Assembly (NCBI GenBank): GCA_963764505.1
Contig: CAVXSP010000001.1
Location: forward strand, 2,170,001 to 2,234,000
Source of the DNA: CAVXSP01 sp963764505
GTDB taxonomy: Bacteria; Acidobacteriota; Vicinamibacteria; Vicinamibacterales; SCN-69-37
Reading direction: 5' to 3'
DNA: 64,000 nt
The notes beneath the pieces were generated by a model, which ran no database searches, was not told where the DNA came from, and saw only the letters and a program-made list of their open reading frames with translations. Numbering within the stretch: position 1 is the first letter of the stretch; every line of letters starts with the position of its first letter. The translations under genes were made by a program, and so were the position numbers. This document shows positions 55,257-64,000 of this stretch, one piece after another.

Positions 55257-55275
55257 GTCTCCGATGGAGCCGCAA

Positions 55276-55845
55276 CTAATCAGAAGCACGGGGCTGCAAT
55301 GCCTCACGGGCGCCGATACACCAGCCGAGGGTGGTTTCTCTTGGATCATCACCTGAGCTGCGATTGGTGATCACGAGGCGGAGGCGTCCACCGGGATCGA
55401 GCGACCAGACTTCACGACGCTCAGACCACACGCCGGTCTCTGGACGCTGCCCAGTGTAGCTGCCGTTCTCGAAGACCAGCGCGTGGCCGTCCCATTTGAC
55501 CGCGTGATGGGCCGTGGGGCCGTTCGGGTTGCTGTCAGCGCGTAACCCAGGCACGACGCCGCCTTGCACTCCGATCAGGTGGGTCTCCGAATGGCTGCGG
55601 CTTTCGAATTGCCGATCAATCGCGATGTCTCTGAAAAACGGCTCCATCGCGTCGCCGCGTAGCGTCGTTCGCACGAGCGTTTGGCGAACCGATAGCGCCA
55701 ACGGGACATCCGTGGCTGATTGCTGCGGCGTGGCTAGAACCCAGCGCCCTGAGAAGTCTGGTTTGTCCTGAGCGGCGACTCCGACCGTGGCGAGCATGAT
55801 CAAGGCGATCGACCATGTTTGCTGAAGCCGATTCCTGCAACACAC
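55276..55845 (-). CDS. Secreted protein of unknown function (lipocalin-like DFSGRW type)
   Basis: 189 residues. Signal peptide 1-25 (ends GVAAQ). A DFSGRWVLATP motif opens the mature part, followed by short beta strands (LALSVRQTLVRTTLRGDAM, WDGHALVFENGSYTG, LRLVITNRS) suggestive of a lipocalin-like barrel, a type frequent in Acidobacteriota. The function is unknown. It is convergent with the HigBA pair and may be the last gene of the island. Confidence 0.65.
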   Translation of the reverse strand: MCCRNRLQQTWSIALIMLATVGVAAQDKPDFSGRWVLATPQQSATDVPLALSVRQTLVRTTLRGDAMEPFFRDIAIDRQFESRSHSETHLIGVQGGVVPGLRADSNPNGPTAHHAVKWDGHALVFENGSYTGQRPETGVWSERREVWSLDPGGRLRLVITNRSSGDDPRETTLGWCIGAREALQPRASD

Positions 55846-56387
55846 GGCCCCTCCCTCGTCTCTTGCTTCCAGCGTTCAGCCAGTTAGGCCGGCGCCTGGG
55901 ATGGTGTTCCGCAAAGATTGGACACCGGAATACGTGAATTGGATGGTTGTCGCGGCAGGTTACCCGGGCGCTCACGCCGCCGACCAAGAGAACTCCACAT
56001 TCAGCGGGTTGCACGCCCCCGCAAATCCAATCTCAGCAGGAAACCCGCGAATGAATCCGCGGGTCCTTTGCTGTACGTCGTCTGTCCGCGACCGCTTTCC
56101 GCAACCATCTGGACTTGGAATCGACAATCATTCTGAGTGGAGTCGTTTCTAGCGGGTTGGAGGAGCACGCTTGGAAATCGATTCCGGCGACCTTCACCGA
56201 ACGACATCGCCGCACCTCAACACGCATCTGGATCAAGGGCTTACTGAGATCGAGTAATCGTCGGTGTGACGCGATCTGACTCCATGTTGTCCGAAGTGTT
56301 CGAACCCACCTTACACAGTTTGTGATTTCACCCGTTCGCGTACGCCGTGGTCATGCTCGATTCACGCGTCGTTACAGCCTGCGGGAA
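55846..56387. other. Non-coding region with a hairpin and a degenerate tRNA-end sequence
   Basis: No good gene. A stem-loop at 56041-56063 (arms ACCCGCG and CGCGGGT) is followed by CCTTTGCTG, resembling a terminator on the plus strand. Bases 56003-56030 recall the 3' half of the initiator tRNA (GGGTT...CCCCCGCAA...CCA) and are a possible right attachment site. Nothing else is recognised. Confidence 0.4.
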
Positions 56388-58439
56388 TCACTGGCAGGCG
56401 ATCTTGCCCTTCTCGAGCGCGCAACCGTCCGGCGGTCCGTAGACTTCCCAGTACTCCAGCAGATCGAGTCGCTCCACAAACGCCTGAAAGCGCGGATCCT
56501 GGCGGAATGGCCGCATCGAGGGAAACCAGATGACGAACCAGCTCGAGCCTATCGAGCCGGACCGAGCGGCGTCGTCGAGTGCGCGATTGCCCGCTGCGTA
56601 TGCCCCGTCGAGGTCGCCGGCTTTGGTGTAAAGCCACAGCAGCAAGGACCAGCGCCGCTGTTCCATATCGCCGAACGGAACCTTCTGCTCAAGATGGCGG
56701 ACCGCCGCGAGAGCTGCGGGTCTTTTCGCAGGGTTCGCCGCCGCCTCGTAGGTCGACGCGATCGCCGTCGCACCGGCCGCGCGTGCATCCGCGGGAAGGT
56801 AGGGCACGAGGTGCGCTGCGGCGTCCGCGTAACGGCCTTGCCGCTCCGTGGCCGCGGCCATCATGAACGGCGACGAGCCGGCGTCGGTGGGCGCGCCGAG
56901 CGATCTGCCGAGGGCCACCTCGCGAAGCGCGGCCTCATCCCGCCCTGTGAGCGAGTAGGCCATGGCGCGCCACATGATCGTGGGCAATGCGAGCGGCGCC
57001 AGACGATAGGCGGTCTCGGCCTTCTCGAGCGACGCGCGTACGCGGCCCGTGAGCCCGAGCATGATGTGGTGGCCGCCGAGGATCATCGGGTCGTTGCCGG
57101 ACTTCGCTAGCGCCGTCTGGTACGCCGCTTCCGCCTGCAGCCACTCGCCGCGCGCCCGCAGCACGTGCGCCAACGACGCGTGCGCGCTCGCGACGTCGGC
57201 ATCAATCGAAAGGGCGGCTCTCGCATCGCGTTCCGCCTCGCTCAGGTCCGCGAGCCCCACCGAGCCGTGCGACACGAGAACCAGCCGTGCCGCCGCGCGC
57301 GCGGCGAGCGCGCGCGCGAACGTCGGATCGAGTACGAGCGCCTCGTCGTAGAGCGCGATCGCCGCGCGCAGGTTGCTATCGCTTGCCCCGACGAGCGCAT
57401 TGGCTGCGAGAAAGAGCCGATAGGCCTGGGGACTCGCCGTCGGACGCTTGGCGCCGAAGGCGATCGCGCCCGCCTGCCGGCTCGGACTCAGCGACTGAAC
57501 GACTTCGCTCGCAAGCTCGGCCGGCAATCCGAGCAGGTCGTCCGCGCGCCGGTCGTAGCTCTGAGACCAGATGTGGAACCCCGTGTGCGCGTCGACGAGC
57601 CGCACGATCACGCGCACGGTGTCGCCCGCGCGTCGCAGGCTGCCTTCGAGCACGGTCGCGACACCGAGAGCGCGCGCGATCTCCCGGACGTCGACGTCAC
57701 GGCCCCGGTAGGCGAACGACGACGTGCGGGCGGGGATTTTGAGCCCTTTCACGCGCGCGAGAGAGTAGATCAACTCTTCGGCGATCCCGTCGCCGAGATA
57801 CCGCAACGACGGATCGCCCGTGGCGTTCGCGAGCGGCATCACGGCAACCGACGCGCGCGGTACTGCTCCCTCGTCTGCTGCGAGTTCGGCGACGGCGGGC
57901 CCGGCGGCTTGCTGAACTGAGACATCGCCGTCCCGAAGCTTCCTGCCGATGGCCCAGACGATGGTCGCTGCGAGCGCGACCACGACAGCAACCGGCACGG
58001 CGGCGACCAGCGACTTTGGGACACGCCGCCACGTCGCTCGCGGCGCCGTGCTCGCAACCACGGCCGCAGGGGTCTCCCGCGACTCTGCCGGCCCCGCGGC
58101 GACGGCGGGCGCGGGTTCCGCGGCGGCCGTCGTCACCTCTGCGACGAATCGATAACCTCGCCCGGGCACCGTCGCGATGAAGCGGTTCTCGCCCGCCTTC
58201 TCGCCGAGCACACGCCGCAGCGTCGAGATGTTGCGGTCGAGGTTGTTCTCCTCGACGACCACGCGAGGCCACATCGCCTTCATCAAGGCGTCTTTTTCGA
58301 CGAGGTCGCCGCGACGCTCCACGAGATAGATGAGCGTCTCGAGGACTTTCGGCGATACGTGAATCGGATCGCCGGACGGCACAGCCAGTAGGCGCTGCCT
58401 GTCCGTGTCTAGACGAAAGCCATCGAACTCGTATGCCAC
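56388..58439 (-). CDS. CadC-like winged-helix regulator with TolB/TPR C-terminal part
   Basis: 683 residues. OmpR-type winged-helix DNA-binding domain (1-105: FDGFRLDTDRQRLLAV, ETLIYLVERRGDLVEKDAL, IATVPGRGYRFVAEV), then a Pro/Ala linker, one membrane helix (about 148-172), and a periplasmic TolB-type domain beginning VAVMPLANATGDPSLRYLGDGIAEELI (about 200-330) and TPR-like helices to the C-terminus. The layout, a DNA-binding head across the membrane from a sensor, is that of ToxR/CadC-type one-component regulators. Its target may be the divergent gene at 58797. Confidence 0.88.
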   Translation of the reverse strand: MAYEFDGFRLDTDRQRLLAVPSGDPIHVSPKVLETLIYLVERRGDLVEKDALMKAMWPRVVVEENNLDRNISTLRRVLGEKAGENRFIATVPGRGYRFVAEVTTAAAEPAPAVAAGPAESRETPAAVVASTAPRATWRRVPKSLVAAVPVAVVVALAATIVWAIGRKLRDGDVSVQQAAGPAVAELAADEGAVPRASVAVMPLANATGDPSLRYLGDGIAEELIYSLARVKGLKIPARTSSFAYRGRDVDVREIARALGVATVLEGSLRRAGDTVRVIVRLVDAHTGFHIWSQSYDRRADDLLGLPAELASEVVQSLSPSRQAGAIAFGAKRPTASPQAYRLFLAANALVGASDSNLRAAIALYDEALVLDPTFARALAARAAARLVLVSHGSVGLADLSEAERDARAALSIDADVASAHASLAHVLRARGEWLQAEAAYQTALAKSGNDPMILGGHHIMLGLTGRVRASLEKAETAYRLAPLALPTIMWRAMAYSLTGRDEAALREVALGRSLGAPTDAGSSPFMMAAATERQGRYADAAAHLVPYLPADARAAGATAIASTYEAAANPAKRPAALAAVRHLEQKVPFGDMEQRRWSLLLWLYTKAGDLDGAYAAGNRALDDAARSGSIGSSWFVIWFPSMRPFRQDPRFQAFVERLDLLEYWEVYGPPDGCALEKGKIACQ

Positions 58440-58796
58440 GTGCTTCCCGTCTGCGCTCAGAAACTTTCAGGAATTTTCCGGCCCCACCCCAATGCGAAGT
58501 CAGGTCAATTCGCCTCATCCTCGACGCCGGATCGAGCGAAGCCTTCGAGCACGCTGGTTGTACACCAAAGGGAGCGTCAAATGAAGCAGCCGATGGGACC
58601 GCCCATTTCCAGCGCCGGGGCAAGGGGCGGCGCCGAAGCCTCTTCGCCGTCCGCCGAGCGGAACGTGACCACCCCCCCGGCCGGCGCAGTCGACCGCCGA
58701 ACGGCGGCGGCGAGCGAGGCCACCCGCGCCTCTACAGCCCCGCGCGGCACGTTCTACCTGGGCTCGGCGGTTGTGCTTGGAAGGCAGGACAGGACG
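58440..58796. other. Divergent promoter region between the CadC-like and DLH-like genes
   Basis: 357 bases without a credible gene; an open frame in phase with the DLH-like gene runs through it but has low-complexity composition and no ribosome site. No clear promoter hexamers could be picked. The region should hold the regulator's own promoter and perhaps the target promoter. Confidence 0.35.
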
Positions 58797-59765
58797 ATGA
58801 CCGCCCGTGTTTGGATCTGCATGTTCGCCATCGGATGCCTTCTGTTCGATGGTGCGCTCCGCGCGGCGGACCCGTCCCGAGGCGAGATGCATCCAATTCA
58901 CACAACGACGCTTACCGACGAACAGTTCCTGGCGGGCGTCAAGGAGGGCACCCCGACGACGCTCGCCGGTGAGCTCCGCTTTCCAGCTGGGTCGACAAAT
59001 AGGGACCGCGTCGGGGTGATCGTGCTGGTGCACGGCTCCGGCGGCATCGGTCCTGGCCTCTATCAGTGGGCGAGGGAGTTCAACGACCTCGGACTCGCCA
59101 CGTTCATGCTCGATGGGTTTACCGGACGCGGCCTCACGAGCACGCGCGAGGAGCAAGGACAGCTCGGGATGTTGAGTATGCTGGTGGACGCATACCGCGT
59201 GCTTGACCTGCTGGCAAAGCACCCCCGCATCGATGCGAAGCGCATAGGCATCTTGGGCGGCTCGAGAGGCGCGCAGCCCGCTCTCTTCACCGCCCTGCGG
59301 CGTTTCCACCGGCTGCACGGACCCGCGGACGCCGAGTTCGCTGCGCACTTCGTTTTCTACCCGAACTGCGTGACTACGTTCATCGACGAACTGGATACGC
59401 TGGATCATCCGATCCGGATCTTTCATGGCGGCGCCGACGAAGCCGCGGCCACGTGCGCTCCGTACGCAGAACGCCTGAAGAAAGCTGGAAAAGACGTGGA
59501 GTTCATGGAGTTCCCTGGACTCCACCACGCGTTCGCCGAGCCGGTCGGGCGTGTGGTCATACCGCAGGCGCAAGGCCGAAGGAACTGCCGCCTCGAGGAG
59601 CGAGCGGGCGGAGCCATCATCAATCTCGCGACGGGGCAACCGTTCACCTGGAAGGATACGTGCGTAAGTCGGGGTGATGTGACGTTCGAGAGCAACGCGG
59701 CGGCACGAGCGCAGACGGTCGCGGCGATTCGCGCGGTGCTCGTACGGAACTTTCAAGTGAAGTGA
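58797..59765 (+). CDS. Secreted dienelactone-hydrolase-like alpha/beta hydrolase
   Basis: 322 residues from ATG 58797 with a plausible AGGACAGGA site; in-frame starts further up lack a signal peptide. Signal peptide 1-25 (ends LRAAD). DLH-type alpha/beta fold: VIVLVHGSGGIGPG, the nucleophile region GILGGSRGAQ (Ser in GGSRG), FHGGADEAA and the His in GLHHAFAEP. The reaction is unknown. Two central Cys pairs might form a disulfide. Confidence 0.82.
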   Translation: MTARVWICMFAIGCLLFDGALRAADPSRGEMHPIHTTTLTDEQFLAGVKEGTPTTLAGELRFPAGSTNRDRVGVIVLVHGSGGIGPGLYQWAREFNDLGLATFMLDGFTGRGLTSTREEQGQLGMLSMLVDAYRVLDLLAKHPRIDAKRIGILGGSRGAQPALFTALRRFHRLHGPADAEFAAHFVFYPNCVTTFIDELDTLDHPIRIFHGGADEAAATCAPYAERLKKAGKDVEFMEFPGLHHAFAEPVGRVVIPQAQGRRNCRLEERAGGAIINLATGQPFTWKDTCVSRGDVTFESNAAARAQTVAAIRAVLVRNFQVK

Positions 59766-60143
59766 AGCGAGCCCGACTCGAAAGTCCTCGACGCGGGGCC
59801 AACTCTTGAAGGGGGCAGTCACGCTGGCACAGCCGATTCCCGGGGGGACATTTGCGCTCAATGGCGTAGCGGCGAGGGCACAACCAAAGTCGTTGCTCGA
59901 ACGTCAGCCTGCCTTCTGCCGCGTGGCGGCGACGTTGAAGCCCACGAGCGATTCCGATATCAAAATCGAAGTGTTGTCATCTGCGGCAAATCGGAATGGC
60001 AAGTTTCGCGCCATCGGCAATGCCGTCTGGGCCGGGTTCCTCGGCCAAATTGGCCATTTCGGAGGGCGTGTCTTCCGCATGGTTCGAGCAGCTCTGGTCT
60101 CGGACGACATTGCGAAAGATCGGCCACATGATCGGCCATAGAA
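59766..60143. other. Intergenic region with repeated TTGGCC-type motifs
   Basis: No convincing gene: an open frame of 111 codons on the plus strand has no family similarity that I recognise and no ribosome site. Motifs such as GGCCAAATTGGCC (about 60044) and CGGCCACATGATCGGCC (60121-60137) recur near the Fic promoter and may be binding sites. Confidence 0.35.
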
Positions 60144-60172
60144 TGGACTCAATGGCTATAAATAGCTACAAT
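60144..60172 (+). promoter_or_regulatory. Promoter with overlapping operator of the Fic gene
   Basis: TGGACT (60144-60149) and TACAAT (60167-60172) are 17 bases apart; between them an imperfect 12-base palindrome (GCTATAAATAGC, 60155-60166) is the most AT-rich spot locally. The start is predicted about 7 bases before ATG 60186, so the message is nearly leaderless. The C-terminal winged helix of the Fic protein is a candidate repressor. Confidence 0.6.
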
Positions 60173-60185
60173 ATGGACACTTACG

Positions 60186-61400
60186 ATGACTATAGACCGG
60201 CCAACAATCCCTCTGGAGCCCCCGGCACGGATTGAGCCCACTCGCCTTGAGCACCCTCCGGAGGCGATCGCGGACTTGGCAGCCGAACTCTCAGCAAAAT
60301 CGGCCACATTGGGCCGTTCTCTGCACTCCGGAACGGGGACGCAGCTAGCGGGCCTCGTCCGAGTGATGAACACGTACTACAGCAACCTGATTGAAGGCCA
60401 CAACACGCGACCGCGGGACATCGAGCGGGCCCTCGCGGGGCAGTTTGATGATGACGCAGGACGCAGGAATCTTCAGAAGGAGGCCGTTGCGCACATTCGT
60501 GTGCAAACTGAGGTCGATCGGTTGGCGACCGAATCAGCATTGCCAGAGCCCGCCTCGTCAGCTTTCATCCGGTGGCTGCACAAGGAGTTCTACCGTGATG
60601 CACCGGTGACCCTGCTTCAGGTCCGAGGTGCCCGACGTGATTTCGTGATGGTTCCTGGCGAATGGCGCTCAGCGCCCGAGCACGACGTGGCGGTTGGCCG
60701 CCACGTGCCGCCTTCGAGCGACCGCGTCGATGCATTCATGGAGTACTTCGCGGAGAAGTATGACCTCAGCCGTTTCGGGAAGGCCGGCCGAATCATCGCG
60801 ATGGCCGCCGCGCACCATCGCTTCAACTACATCCATCCGTTTCCCGACGGCAATGGTCGCGTTAGTCGCTTGATGAGCCACGCGATGGCCTGGCACGCCG
60901 AAGTCGCGGCGCACGGCCTGTGGTCGATTTCGCGCGGACTAGCGCGAGGTCTTGAAAGTCGCGGTGAATACAAACAGATGATGGATCTGGCCGACACTCC
61001 GAGGGAGAGCGATCTTGACGGACGTGGCAACCTGTCGCAGCGAGCGCTGATTGAGTTTGTAACCTGGTTCCTGCGTGTTGCCGTCGATCAGGTGGTCTTC
61101 ATGTCGGATCTATTCGACATCAATACGCTTGCAGACCGCCTTCGAGAGTTTGTTGCCAAGTCTCAGACGCTCAAGCCTGAGTCCGCGCGACTTCTTGAAG
61201 AAGCGCTCATACGAGGAGAACTCGAACGTGGAGAAGCTCCCAGGATCACCGGGCTTCCTGAGCGGTCTGCTCGACGAATCTTGAACGATACAGTGAGCGA
61301 GGGATTGCTTGCCTCGACGACACCGAAAGGCGCGGTGTCCTTGCGGGTCCCCGCCCACAGCGTGGAGATCCTATTCCCGAAGCTCTATTCCGAGGTCTGA
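60186..61400 (+). CDS. Class II Fic-domain protein with C-terminal winged helix
   Basis: 404 residues. An inhibitory helix motif SNLIEGH (about residue 65) precedes the Fic core, which marks class II Fic proteins. The catalytic motif is YIHPFPDGNGRVSRL (HPFxxGNGR, about 216-229). The C-terminal 90 residues (INTLADRLREFVAKSQTLKPE, ITGLPERSARRILND) look like a winged-helix DNA-binding domain. Fic enzymes transfer AMP or another nucleotide from a nucleotide to a target hydroxyl; the target is unknown. No adjacent antitoxin gene. Confidence 0.92.
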   Translation: MTIDRPTIPLEPPARIEPTRLEHPPEAIADLAAELSAKSATLGRSLHSGTGTQLAGLVRVMNTYYSNLIEGHNTRPRDIERALAGQFDDDAGRRNLQKEAVAHIRVQTEVDRLATESALPEPASSAFIRWLHKEFYRDAPVTLLQVRGARRDFVMVPGEWRSAPEHDVAVGRHVPPSSDRVDAFMEYFAEKYDLSRFGKAGRIIAMAAAHHRFNYIHPFPDGNGRVSRLMSHAMAWHAEVAAHGLWSISRGLARGLESRGEYKQMMDLADTPRESDLDGRGNLSQRALIEFVTWFLRVAVDQVVFMSDLFDINTLADRLREFVAKSQTLKPESARLLEEALIRGELERGEAPRITGLPERSARRILNDTVSEGLLASTTPKGAVSLRVPAHSVEILFPKLYSEV

Positions 61401-61692
61401 AGGGCCGGCGTAACTGGCGGTCGTCGAGGCGACGCCCCCTCGCGGCACAGCGCAGCTGACGTGGACGCAACGATGAGACTAGACAGAGTGGCGCCCAGCC
61501 ACGCGAAGCGGCCGCGCATCGTCGCTTTCAGTTCCTCGATGTACAGCGTGTGACGAGACAACATCGGGATTACATCGCAGCTTTCTGAAGAACGTCTGAA
61601 GGCATGCTCAACGGGTTCGCACGAGCTAGAATGAACCCCTCCGAACTCGTGATTCAGATGCGCCATTTCATATCCATGCAGAGGGACGACTC
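61401..61692. other. Intergenic region, nothing recognised
   Basis: 292 bases between the Fic gene and the beta-propeller gene. No gene, RNA or strong promoter was seen. Confidence 0.4.
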
Positions 61693-62748
61693 ATGACCAA
61701 GCGCCTGCTTGTGGCTGTTGCCGTGTTCTTCGGTCTTGGCCTGGCCATACCCGCTGTCGGCCGCGCCCAGACGTTCAAGGTGCAGAAGTTCGATATCAAA
61801 GGTGACGGAGGAACGGACTACGTCGCCGTCGAAGCGGCCACGGGTCGAGTGTTCGTGTCTCGGTCCGACCACATGATGGTGGTCGAGGGTGCCACCGGCA
61901 AGGTGCTCGGCGACATCCCGAACACGCCGGGTGTCCACGGCGCCGGCCTCGCGACGAGCGCCGGCCACGGCTTCACGACGAACAGTGGCGACCAGACCGT
62001 GACGATGTTCGATCTGAAGACTCTGGCCGTGCTCCGGCGGATCAAGGTCGGCCCCGGTCTCGACGGCATCATGTACGACCAGCCGGACGACAAGATCATT
62101 CTCACGAACCACAGCCGTCCGATTGGTACCCTGACCGCGCTCGACCCGAAGACCGGCGACATCGTGGCTACGGTCGACCTCGAGGATACGGCGCCTGAAG
62201 GCGCTGCCGCCGACGGACAGGGACACATCTTCGTGAACAACGAGGGCAAGAGCACGATTCAGGTGATCGACGTGAAAACCTGGAAGGCGACGGCCTCGTG
62301 GCCGCTCGCGCCCTGCGAAGGGCCGACCGGCATCGCGTACGACAAGGCCACGAACCGGATCTTCTCAGGCTGCAGCAACACCTCCGTTGTCCTCGATGCG
62401 AGTACCGGCAAGGTCGTCGCGTCCATCAAGAACGGCTCGCGGGTCGATGCGCTGGGATGGGATCCGTCGAAGAAGCTCATCTACATCCCGAACGGTGGCG
62501 AGGGCAACGTGACGGTCGTCCATCAGGATTCCGCCGACAAGTACAGCGTCGTGGCGACGGTTTCCACCGTCCCCGGCGCGAAGACAATTACGGTGGACCC
62601 GAGGACGCACAACGTCTACCTGTTCCAGCCCGAGCGCGGTCCGGCTCCGCCGGCTCCCGCCGGCGCGCCAGCGCCGACGGGTCGGGGAAGGGGTCGCGGT
62701 CCGCAGGGGCCGATCGTCGCGGCCTGGTTCGTCGTCATCACGCAGTGA
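61693..62748 (+). CDS. Secreted YncE-type beta-propeller protein
   Basis: 351 residues. Signal peptide 1-25 (ends GRAQ). Repeats of about 40 residues with the propeller pattern (VVEGATGKVLGDIPNTPGVHG, TMFDLKTLAVLRRIKVG, TALDPKTGDIVATVDLED, VIDVKTWKATASWPL) form a six- or seven-bladed YncE/YVTN-type propeller. A Gly/Arg/Pro-rich segment (APAPTGRGRGRGPQGP, about 325-340) interrupts the last blade. Partners and ligand are unknown. Confidence 0.85.
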   Translation: MTKRLLVAVAVFFGLGLAIPAVGRAQTFKVQKFDIKGDGGTDYVAVEAATGRVFVSRSDHMMVVEGATGKVLGDIPNTPGVHGAGLATSAGHGFTTNSGDQTVTMFDLKTLAVLRRIKVGPGLDGIMYDQPDDKIILTNHSRPIGTLTALDPKTGDIVATVDLEDTAPEGAAADGQGHIFVNNEGKSTIQVIDVKTWKATASWPLAPCEGPTGIAYDKATNRIFSGCSNTSVVLDASTGKVVASIKNGSRVDALGWDPSKKLIYIPNGGEGNVTVVHQDSADKYSVVATVSTVPGAKTITVDPRTHNVYLFQPERGPAPPAPAGAPAPTGRGRGRGPQGPIVAAWFVVITQ

Positions 62749-62808
62749 CGATGGGCGGCCTTTGCATCGTCGCCCGAATTCCTCGAGGTCGATCGTCCCG
62801 ATGGACAT

Positions 62809-64000
62809 TCAGAACGTGTATCGCGCGGAGAGTTGAACCTGTCTGGGCGCCCGCGCCATGACCGGCTGACCGAACAACGGCGAGGTGACCGTGCCGACGT
62901 AGCTTCCGTAGTTCACGCGGTCGAGCAGATTGAAGACGTCGAGGCCGATCGTGACCGGGTGCGCTCCGGGCGTCCACTTCGCCATCGTCAGATTGCGCGA
63001 GAGCCGGAGATCCACGTCGGCGTACCCGGCGCCTTGCAGGGTGTTTCGAGCCACGCCCGCCGGACGCGCATTGCCTCGCGCATTGTCGAAGACATCGCCA
63101 CCCAGCGTCTCGGTGTACGGCGCGCCGCTCTGCAGCGTGACGCTCAGACCGACGTCGCAGATCCTGCCCGGCGTGATGCTGCCGAGGAGCATGAGCTGGT
63201 GACGCCGGTCGAAGTCGGCGCGCGCCCACTCGCCCGAGAGGTCGTAGTCGTTGGCCGGAAACCAGTTCAAGCCTCCCGTGTCGGTGTTCGTGCGGCCCAG
63301 CGTGTACTGCACCTGCCCGTTGAACCAGCGCGCGCTCTTCCCGCGCAGCATGACCTGCAGCGACTGGCCGCGGAGCCGGCCGGCTGATTCGATCTGGCGC
63401 ACGACCCCGTACGCCGCATCCGGCCGGACCGAGTAGTCGGGCGGAGCCGGCGCGTTGACGTCGCGGGAGCGAAACAGGTTGCGTCCCGACGACCCCGAGT
63501 ACGTCACGCTGACCGTCGTCGTCTTGAACCGGTGCTCGAAGCTGACGCTGTACTGGAGCGTGTGCGGCACCTGGATGTCCGGCGCGAACTGGACGATGCT
63601 CGGCGGCGCGGCGCTCGGACTCGCGGCGACGGAGGGATCGGGATACGGCGGGTCGGTGAGGACGATGCGCTGCAGGCCGCCCGGCTGGAAGTTGCGGACG
63701 TCGATGACGGGGACGGGGCCGAGCTTGTCGTAGAACATGCCGAACCCGCCCCGGATCACATTCGCCTTGCTGCCTCCGGGGGCAAAGGCCAGCGACGCCC
63801 GCGGCGCCACGTTGTTGTCGTCGCGAAAGTAGTTGGCCCAGTCGTAGCGGAGGCCGACCGACATCGTGAGCGCCGGGGCGATCTGCCAGTCATCCTTCAG
63901 ATACACGCCCAGCACTTTTTCGAGGAAGACCTGGTGGCCATTGCCGCGCTGCTGGACGAACGAGTAGGGCCGCCCGGCACGATAGGTGTCGAGGCTGGCG
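62809..64000 (-). CDS. TonB-dependent receptor, C-terminal barrel part (partial, runs off the window)
   Basis: At least 397 residues of an outer-membrane beta-barrel, open at the window's right edge. Frequent alternating strands (LTMSVGLRYDWANYF, HTLQYSVSFEHRF, TVSVTYSGSSG) and the C-terminal aromatic end LSARYTF are typical of the Oar-like carboxypeptidase-regulatory TonB receptors expanded in Acidobacteriota. Its plug domain and TonB box are outside the window. The ligand is unknown. Confidence 0.9.
   Translation of the reverse strand, partial: ASLDTYRAGRPYSFVQQRGNGHQVFLEKVLGVYLKDDWQIAPALTMSVGLRYDWANYFRDDNNVAPRASLAFAPGGSKANVIRGGFGMFYDKLGPVPVIDVRNFQPGGLQRIVLTDPPYPDPSVAASPSAAPPSIVQFAPDIQVPHTLQYSVSFEHRFKTTTVSVTYSGSSGRNLFRSRDVNAPAPPDYSVRPDAAYGVVRQIESAGRLRGQSLQVMLRGKSARWFNGQVQYTLGRTNTDTGGLNWFPANDYDLSGEWARADFDRRHQLMLLGSITPGRICDVGLSVTLQSGAPYTETLGGDVFDNARGNARPAGVARNTLQGAGYADVDLRLSRNLTMAKWTPGAHPVTIGLDVFNLLDRVNYGSYVGTVTSPLFGQPVMARAPRQVQLSARYTF

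Noticed and set aside
59806..60141. Possible 111-codon gene upstream of Fic
   Set aside because: No family similarity, weak codon use for this genome and no ribosome site; left as intergenic.

Overview
The window is a 64 kb, GC-rich chromosomal segment of a diderm bacterium. The gene content fits an Acidobacteriota genome of the Vicinamibacteria type: many secreted hydrolases, a TonB-dependent receptor, PEP-CTERM and PilMNOPQ genes, KDO/LPS synthesis, and a CoA-ligase plus 2-oxoacid:ferredoxin oxidoreductase TCA branch. The taxonomic placement is inference from gene content; there is no rRNA in the window.

Layout. 0-9.5 kb holds mostly secreted enzymes (DUF4440, Moco sulfite-oxidase family, M42 peptidase, metallo-beta-lactamase fold, esterase, DUF1080, polysaccharide deacetylase) and then a PIG-L deacetylase and NagB-like pair that could process amino sugars. 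9.4-16.4 kb is a scarred region: a tandem segmental duplication running from inside the nagB-like gene to inside a TadG-like gene, with an internal deletion, a MITE-like inverted repeat, a PEP-CTERM protein, and frameshifted PrsT-like and TadG-like genes. 16.6-21.4 kb is housekeeping on the minus strand: an AI-2E family permease, then frr, pyrH, tsf, rpsB, rpsI and rplM. 21.5-27.4 kb is a type IV pilus alignment cluster: pilM, pilN, a fused pilO-pilP, pilQ, a lipoprotein and a PKD protein. 27.4-33.6 kb carries an M24 peptidase, accB, accC, thiE, an amino-acid permease and folD. 33.6-40.5 kb is a minus-strand block, coaE-lapB-kdsC-kdsD-kdsA-pyrG-kdsB, giving KDO and CTP for CMP-KDO. 40.5-49.7 kb carries a GspC/PilP-like secreted protein, icd, mdh, sucC, sucD, korA, korB, ndk, a DUF2905 gene and dcd. 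49.9-51.5 kb encodes a REC-GGDEF-EAL regulator.

At 51.66 kb an initiator tRNA gene is the insertion site of an island. A large serine recombinase has its last codons on the antisense strand of that tRNA. It is followed by a 240-base structured non-coding stretch, an EF-G gene fragment and a HigBA-like toxin-antitoxin pair. The right end of the island is unsure, possibly near 56.03 kb. After it come a CadC/TolB/TPR regulator, a divergent dienelactone-hydrolase-like gene, a class II Fic protein with its own likely operator, a YncE-type beta-propeller, and the C-terminal part of a TonB-dependent receptor cut by the window edge.

The most unusual items are the tandem duplication with its readable junction, the structured element of the tRNA island, the PilO-PilP fusion with two uncharacterised partner genes, the intergenic spacers of 7- or 8-base repeats, and Gly/Arg-rich linkers shared by unrelated secreted proteins. 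Several genes between 11.3 and 16.4 kb show single-base indels, often in G/C runs; real decay and assembly error cannot be told apart from the sequence alone.
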